From: Clostridiales bacterium | GTDB lineage: Bacteria; Bacillota; Clostridia; Oscillospirales; Oscillospiraceae | Assembly: GCA_022786995.1 (NCBI GenBank) | Contig: JALFUW010000071.1 | Coordinates: forward strand, 1 to 64,000 | DNA: 64,000 nucleotides | Direction: 5' to 3' | In this document: positions 59,169 through 64,000 of the stretch, in pieces | Position numbering within the stretch: the first letter of the stretch is position 1 | Layout of the letters: every line of letters begins with the position of its first letter | Notes under the pieces: model-generated | What the model was told of the DNA's origin: nothing | Databases searched by the model: none | The model's input: only the letters and a program-made list of their open reading frames with translations | Translations under genes and position numbers: made by a program

Positions 59169-59318
59169 GAGTGGAGTGTGGAGTGTGAAGTGTGGAGTGT
59201 GGAGTGTGGAGTGTGGAGTGATGGTATCGCCTTCGGCGATGAATAATAAGATTCGAATATCTCCACTCCCAACTCCGCGCTCCCCACTCCTAACTCCTAA
59301 CTTCTAACTCCCCACTAA
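59169..59318. repeat. GTGGAGT-type palindromic element with GGTATCGCC core
   Basis: The left arm (59169-59220) is six to seven tandem GTGGAGTGT words. The core (59221-59261) contains GGTATCGCCTTCGGCGAT, an ATCGCC-TTC-GGCGAT hairpin. The right arm (59262-59318) is inverted, with CTCCACTCC and ACTCCTAACTCC words. The identical core recurs at 62168-62185, and a variant at 30326-30343. The element ends 8 bp before the -35 box of mnmA. Confidence 0.9.
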
Positions 59319-59325
59319 CCTCGGC

Positions 59326-59354
59326 TTGACTTTCATTTTCGGTACTGCTATACT
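59326..59354 (+). promoter_or_regulatory. Promoter of mnmA
   Basis: TTGACT (59326-59331) and TATACT (59349-59354) with a 17-bp spacer, directly downstream of the palindromic element. Confidence 0.8.
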
Positions 59355-59382
59355 CAAGAAAACTCGTCAGGAGGAAGATCCC

Positions 59383-60444
59383 ATGGAAAACAAAAAGGCC
59401 CTTGTGGGCATGAGCGGCGGTGTGGACAGCTCCGTGGCGGCGTATCTGATGCTGCGGCAAGGCTACGACTGCACCGGCGTCACCATGCGGCTCTATGATA
59501 ACCCCACCGAAGAGAGCACCTGCTGTTCTCTGGACGATGTGGAGGATGCCCGGGCCGTGGCCGCCCGGCTGGGGATCCGGCACTATACCTTTAATTTTAA
59601 GGATGATTTTGACCGTCAGGTGGTTCAGAAATTCGTATCCAGCTATGAGCGGGGCCTGACTCCCAATCCCTGCATCGACTGCAACCGCTATCTGAAATTT
59701 GACCGGCTCCTCCGCCGGGCACAGGAGCTGGGCTGTCATTGGGTCGTTTCCGGGCATTACGCCAGGATTCGGCAGGAAAACGGAAGGTATCTATTGTATA
59801 AAGCCGCCGATGCTGCCAAGGATCAGACTTACTTTCTGGCCTGCCTCAATCAGGAGCAGCTGTCCCATATCCAGTTTCCGCTGGGTGATCTGACAAAAAC
59901 GCAGGTTCGGGAAATTGCTGAGGAAAATGGTTTTGTCAACGCCCGGAAACGGGACAGTCAGGATATCTGCTTTGTCCCCGATGGGGACTACGGCGCGTTT
60001 TTGCAGCGCTATACCGGGAAAACCTACCCGGAGGGCGATTTTCTGAACCTGCAGGGCCAGGTTGTTGGCCGTCACCGGGGGGCAGCCTGCTACACAAAGG
60101 GACAGCGCAAAGGATTGGGCCTTGCCATGGGAGAGCCGGTGTATGTCTGCGCCAAGGATATGGCGGCAAACACCGTCACCGTCGGCCCGAATTCAGCCCT
60201 CTACTCCCCCTCCCTGCGGGCCAACGACTGGAACTGGTATCCTTTTGAGGAGCTGACCCAGCCTATGCGTGTCACTGCCAAGACCCGGCACAGCCAGTTT
60301 GAGCAGGCGGCAACGGTGTACCCGGAGGAAAACGGTTTTGCAAGGGTGGAATTTGACGAGCCCCAGCGGGCCGTCACCCCCGGTCAGGCCGTAGTGCTGT
60401 ATGACGGCGACATGGTGGTCGGCGGTGGAACCATCGTCGAATAA
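59383..60444 (+). CDS. mnmA: tRNA-specific 2-thiouridylase MnmA
   Basis: Thiolates U34 of Lys, Glu and Gln tRNAs using sulfur relayed by a cysteine desulfurase. The 353-aa protein has the PP-loop GMSGGVDSSVAAYL near 9, the first catalytic Cys in TPNPCIDCNRYLKF near 96, DSQDICFVPDG with the second Cys near 192, and TKGQRKGLG. ATG at 59383 has AGGAGG eight bases upstream. It is a single-gene unit between a palindromic element and the convergent glpK. Confidence 0.96.
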   Translation: MENKKALVGMSGGVDSSVAAYLMLRQGYDCTGVTMRLYDNPTEESTCCSLDDVEDARAVAARLGIRHYTFNFKDDFDRQVVQKFVSSYERGLTPNPCIDCNRYLKFDRLLRRAQELGCHWVVSGHYARIRQENGRYLLYKAADAAKDQTYFLACLNQEQLSHIQFPLGDLTKTQVREIAEENGFVNARKRDSQDICFVPDGDYGAFLQRYTGKTYPEGDFLNLQGQVVGRHRGAACYTKGQRKGLGLAMGEPVYVCAKDMAANTVTVGPNSALYSPSLRANDWNWYPFEELTQPMRVTAKTRHSQFEQAATVYPEENGFARVEFDEPQRAVTPGQAVVLYDGDMVVGGGTIVE

Positions 60445-60447
60445 AAA

Positions 60448-60578
60448 ACGTCTGTCATCCTGAGTAAGCTTAGCGAGTCGAAGGATCTTCGCACAAATTG
60501 ACCACAAACGTGTGGTAACGTGCGCAGATCCTTCGACTTCGCGGCATGAAATGCCGCTCCGCTCAGGATGACAGACGT
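60448..60578. repeat. TCATCCTGAG-type palindromic element with 17-bp perfect ends
   Basis: ACGTCTGTCATCCTGAG (60448-60464) is the exact reverse complement of CTCAGGATGACAGACGT (60562-60578). Inside, GAAGGATCT and AGATCCTTC also pair. It fills the gap between the convergent ends of mnmA and glpK and probably folds as a bidirectional hairpin. A second copy lies at 29426-29509. Confidence 0.92.
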
Positions 60579-60581
60579 TTA

Positions 60582-62120
<1,539 letters not shown>

Positions 62121-62134
62121 CTACGGGAAATACA

Positions 62135-62222
62135 AGTTTGGAGTGTGAAGTGTGGAGTGTGGAATTGTGGTATCGCCTTCGGCGATAGATTAAAACTAAC
62201 TCCTAACTCCTCACTCCAAACT
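62135..62222. repeat. GTGGAGT-type palindromic element with 11-bp inverted ends
   Basis: It begins AGTTTGGAGTG (62135-62145) and ends CACTCCAAACT (62212-62222), perfect inverted ends. The left arm continues with GTGTGGAGTGTGGA words, the core has GGTATCGCCTTCGGCGAT (62168-62185), identical to the 59-kb element, and the right arm has ACTCCTAACTCC. It separates glpK from the metal ATPase gene. Confidence 0.9.
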
Positions 62223-62223
62223 G

Positions 62224-62251
62224 AAAAAGAGCGGGGCAACCCGCTCTTTTT
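62224..62251 (-). terminator. Intrinsic terminator after the metal ATPase gene
   Basis: AAAAAGAGCGGG (62224-62235), loop GCAA, CCCGCTCTTTTT (62240-62251): a perfect 12-bp stem with T-rich ends directly after the stop codon. The palindromic element abuts it. Confidence 0.92.
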
Positions 62252-62252
62252 C

Positions 62253-64000
62253 TTATAGATTCTTGACAAACAGCGCCCGGATGGCGTTGAGGACTGCCAA
62301 AATCATGACGCCCACATCCGCCAGAATCGCCAGCCACATATTGCCCAGACCCAACGCGCCCAGAATCAGACAGACAGCCTTCACCCCGATGGCGAACACG
62401 ATATTCTGCTTGACAATGGCCAGGCATTTCCGGGAGATCTTGATGGCTTTCGCGATTTTCAGAGGGTTGTCGTCCATCAGCACCACGTCCGCCGCTTCGA
62501 TGGCGGCGTCGGAGCCAATGGCGCCCATGGCAATGCCGATATCCGCCCGGGCCAGCACCGGGGCATCATTGATGCCGTCGCCCACAAAGGCCAACTTTTC
62601 CTTCTCGCCTTTGGCGGCCAGGATTTCTTCCACCTTGGCAACCTTGTCTCCGGGCAGCAGCTCGCTGTATACTTCGTCGATGCCCAGTTCCTTCGCGACC
62701 GCTTTCGCCACAGGCGCGGCATCGCCGGTGAGCATCACCGTCTTCTTCACACCGGCCCTTTTCAGGGCGGCAACCGCCTGTTTCGCGGTATCCTTCACGG
62801 TGTCGGACACCACGATATATCCGGCATAGGCTCCGTTCAGCGCCAGGTGCACCACAGTGCCCACCGCGTTCACCGGCTCTGCCGGGATATGCAGAGACTT
62901 CATCAGCTTCTCGTTGCCCGCCGCGACCATTACGCCGTTCACCTTTGCCGTGATGCCGTGACCGCTCAATTCCTGAATTTCCGTCACCCGCCCCGGCTCC
63001 AGAGGCTGTCCGTAAGCCGTCAGAATGCTTCTGGCGATTGGGTGGGAGGAGGCGCTTTCGGCGTAGGCCGCGTATTCCAGCAGCTTTTCACGGGAATCCT
63101 CCACACTGTAAATTTCGCTGACCGCAAACACGCCCTTCGTCAGGGTGCCGGTCTTGTCAAATACCACGCAGGTGGTCTGGGACAGGGTTTCTAAGTAGTT
63201 GCTGCCTTTGACTAAGATTCCCTGATTGCTGGCCCCGCCGATGCCCGCGAAAAAGCTCAGAGGGATGCTGATGACCAGGGCGCAGGGGCAGCTGATGACG
63301 AGGAAGGTCAGAGCACGGTACAGCCAGTCGGTAACAAGCCCCAGCACGGGGCCGCTGTAGCCCAGCAGCAGCTGCGCAATGGGCGGCAGGACTGCCAGCG
63401 CCAGCGCGCCGCCGCAGACCGCCGGGGTATAGACCCGGGCGAATTTGCTGATAAAGTCCTCGGACTTACTCTTCCGGGAGCTGGCGTTCTCCACAAGCTC
63501 CAGAATTTTCGACACGGTAGACTGACCAAATTCCGTAGTGGTGCGGATTTTCAGCACGCCGGTGAGGTTGATGCAGCCGCTGATGACGCTGTCCCCCACC
63601 CCGATTTCCCGGGGCATACTCTCGCCGGTGAGGGCGCTGGTGTTCAGGCTGGATCGGCCCTCCTCCACCAGACCGTCAATGGGCACCTTCTCGCCGGGGC
63701 GAACCACGATGACGGTTCCGACCTCCACTTCCTCGGGATCGACCTGTGTAAGCTTGCCGTCCACTTCCACATTGGCGTAGTCCGGGCGGATGTCCATGAG
63801 CTGACTGATATTTTTTCGGCTTTTGCCCACGGCGTAGCTCTCAAACAGCTCGCCGGTCTGGAAGAACAGCATGACGGCGACCGCCTCGGCAAATTCCCCG
63901 CTTTGTTCCATCAGGGCGATGGCAAAGGCGCCCACCGTGGCAATGGCCATCAGAAAGCACTCGTCCAGCACCCGCCCGTTGCGGATGCCCCGCCAGGCCT
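62253..64000 (-). CDS. Heavy-metal-transporting P1B-type ATPase (5' end outside the window)
   Basis: Membrane pump for Zn2+, Cd2+ or Pb2+ by similarity to CadA/ZntA. About 582 residues are visible and the reading frame is open at the right edge (AWRGIRNGRVLDECFLM), so the N-terminal metal-binding domain and first helices are missing. Motifs are ALTGES, the metal-site CPC (VISCPCALVIS), DKTGTLTKG with the phosphorylated Asp, SSHPIARSI and GDGINDAPVL. CPC rather than CPH or SPC excludes some subtypes but does not fix the metal. The terminator follows at once. Confidence 0.94.
   Translation of the reverse strand, partial: AWRGIRNGRVLDECFLMAIATVGAFAIALMEQSGEFAEAVAVMLFFQTGELFESYAVGKSRKNISQLMDIRPDYANVEVDGKLTQVDPEEVEVGTVIVVRPGEKVPIDGLVEEGRSSLNTSALTGESMPREIGVGDSVISGCINLTGVLKIRTTTEFGQSTVSKILELVENASSRKSKSEDFISKFARVYTPAVCGGALALAVLPPIAQLLLGYSGPVLGLVTDWLYRALTFLVISCPCALVISIPLSFFAGIGGASNQGILVKGSNYLETLSQTTCVVFDKTGTLTKGVFAVSEIYSVEDSREKLLEYAAYAESASSHPIARSILTAYGQPLEPGRVTEIQELSGHGITAKVNGVMVAAGNEKLMKSLHIPAEPVNAVGTVVHLALNGAYAGYIVVSDTVKDTAKQAVAALKRAGVKKTVMLTGDAAPVAKAVAKELGIDEVYSELLPGDKVAKVEEILAAKGEKEKLAFVGDGINDAPVLARADIGIAMGAIGSDAAIEAADVVLMDDNPLKIAKAIKISRKCLAIVKQNIVFAIGVKAVCLILGALGLGNMWLAILADVGVMILAVLNAIRALFVKNL

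Noticed and set aside
59169..59318. CRISPR array or satellite.
   Set aside because: Units are only 7-9 bp with no spacers, and the two sides are inverted; this is a palindromic simple-repeat element.

Overview
The window looks like a chromosomal segment of a GC-rich, endospore-forming, anaerobic gut Firmicute of the class Clostridia, probably Oscillospiraceae-like. The evidence is the division/cell-wall cluster with a SpoVD-type PBP, a DUF3794/SPOCS-LysM spore-envelope gene with a sigma-E-like promoter, a 2[4Fe-4S] ferredoxin, DUF896 and YlmH genes, and several families of short intergenic palindromes. Both edges cut genes: ftsZ on the left and a metal-transporting P-type ATPase on the right. 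No rRNA, tRNA, CRISPR array, prophage or transposase gene was recognised.

Layout. 1-12.85 kb (minus strand) is a dcw cluster, transcribed mraZ-rsmH-ftsL-spoVD-murE-murF-mraY-ftsW-murG-ftsQ-ftsZ. It has a good promoter and a likely MraZ operator at mraZ, and a second promoter before ftsZ. murD and ftsA are missing from their usual places, and the mraY-ftsW gap holds palindromic repeats. 12.9-19 kb carries clpC, ferredoxin, a tRNA1(Val)-type methyltransferase gene, rsmI and the SPOCS-LysM gene. 19.1-24.2 kb is a branched-chain amino-acid ABC operon (livK-H-M-G-F), preceded by a strong promoter, a 41-codon leader ORF and a terminator/antiterminator-like structure. 24.2-27.4 kb pairs an FHA-fused RodA/FtsW protein with a class B PBP.

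27.4-36.9 kb holds nfo, a WYL regulator, a small lipoprotein, a DUF1294 protein, two FAD-dependent oxidoreductases, and the ylmH-DUF896-ygiQ operon. 36.4-44.3 kb is sugar metabolism (pgi, a ROK glucokinase, nagA) around a four-gene envelope-type operon of unclear role, plus a four-helix-bundle gene framed by inverted simple repeats. 44.3-55.2 kb contains a MATE exporter and a complete ornithine/arginine operon (argG-H-C-J-B-D-[GT-C glycosyltransferase]-F) behind tandem ARG boxes. 55.4-64 kb has a large secreted SH3-repeat protein, mnmA, glpK and the partial metal ATPase.

The most unusual signal is a dispersed set of small palindromic elements. Their arms are tandem copies of short words (GTGGAGT-, GCAAAAT- or GTTGACA-like). 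Several share a core hairpin (GGTATCGCCTTCGGCGAT) even when the arm word differs. One pair of arms flanks the four-helix-bundle gene, so that gene plus arms may be the complete form and the others reduced derivatives. Positions, promoters and hairpins were read by eye; no database search or folding was run.
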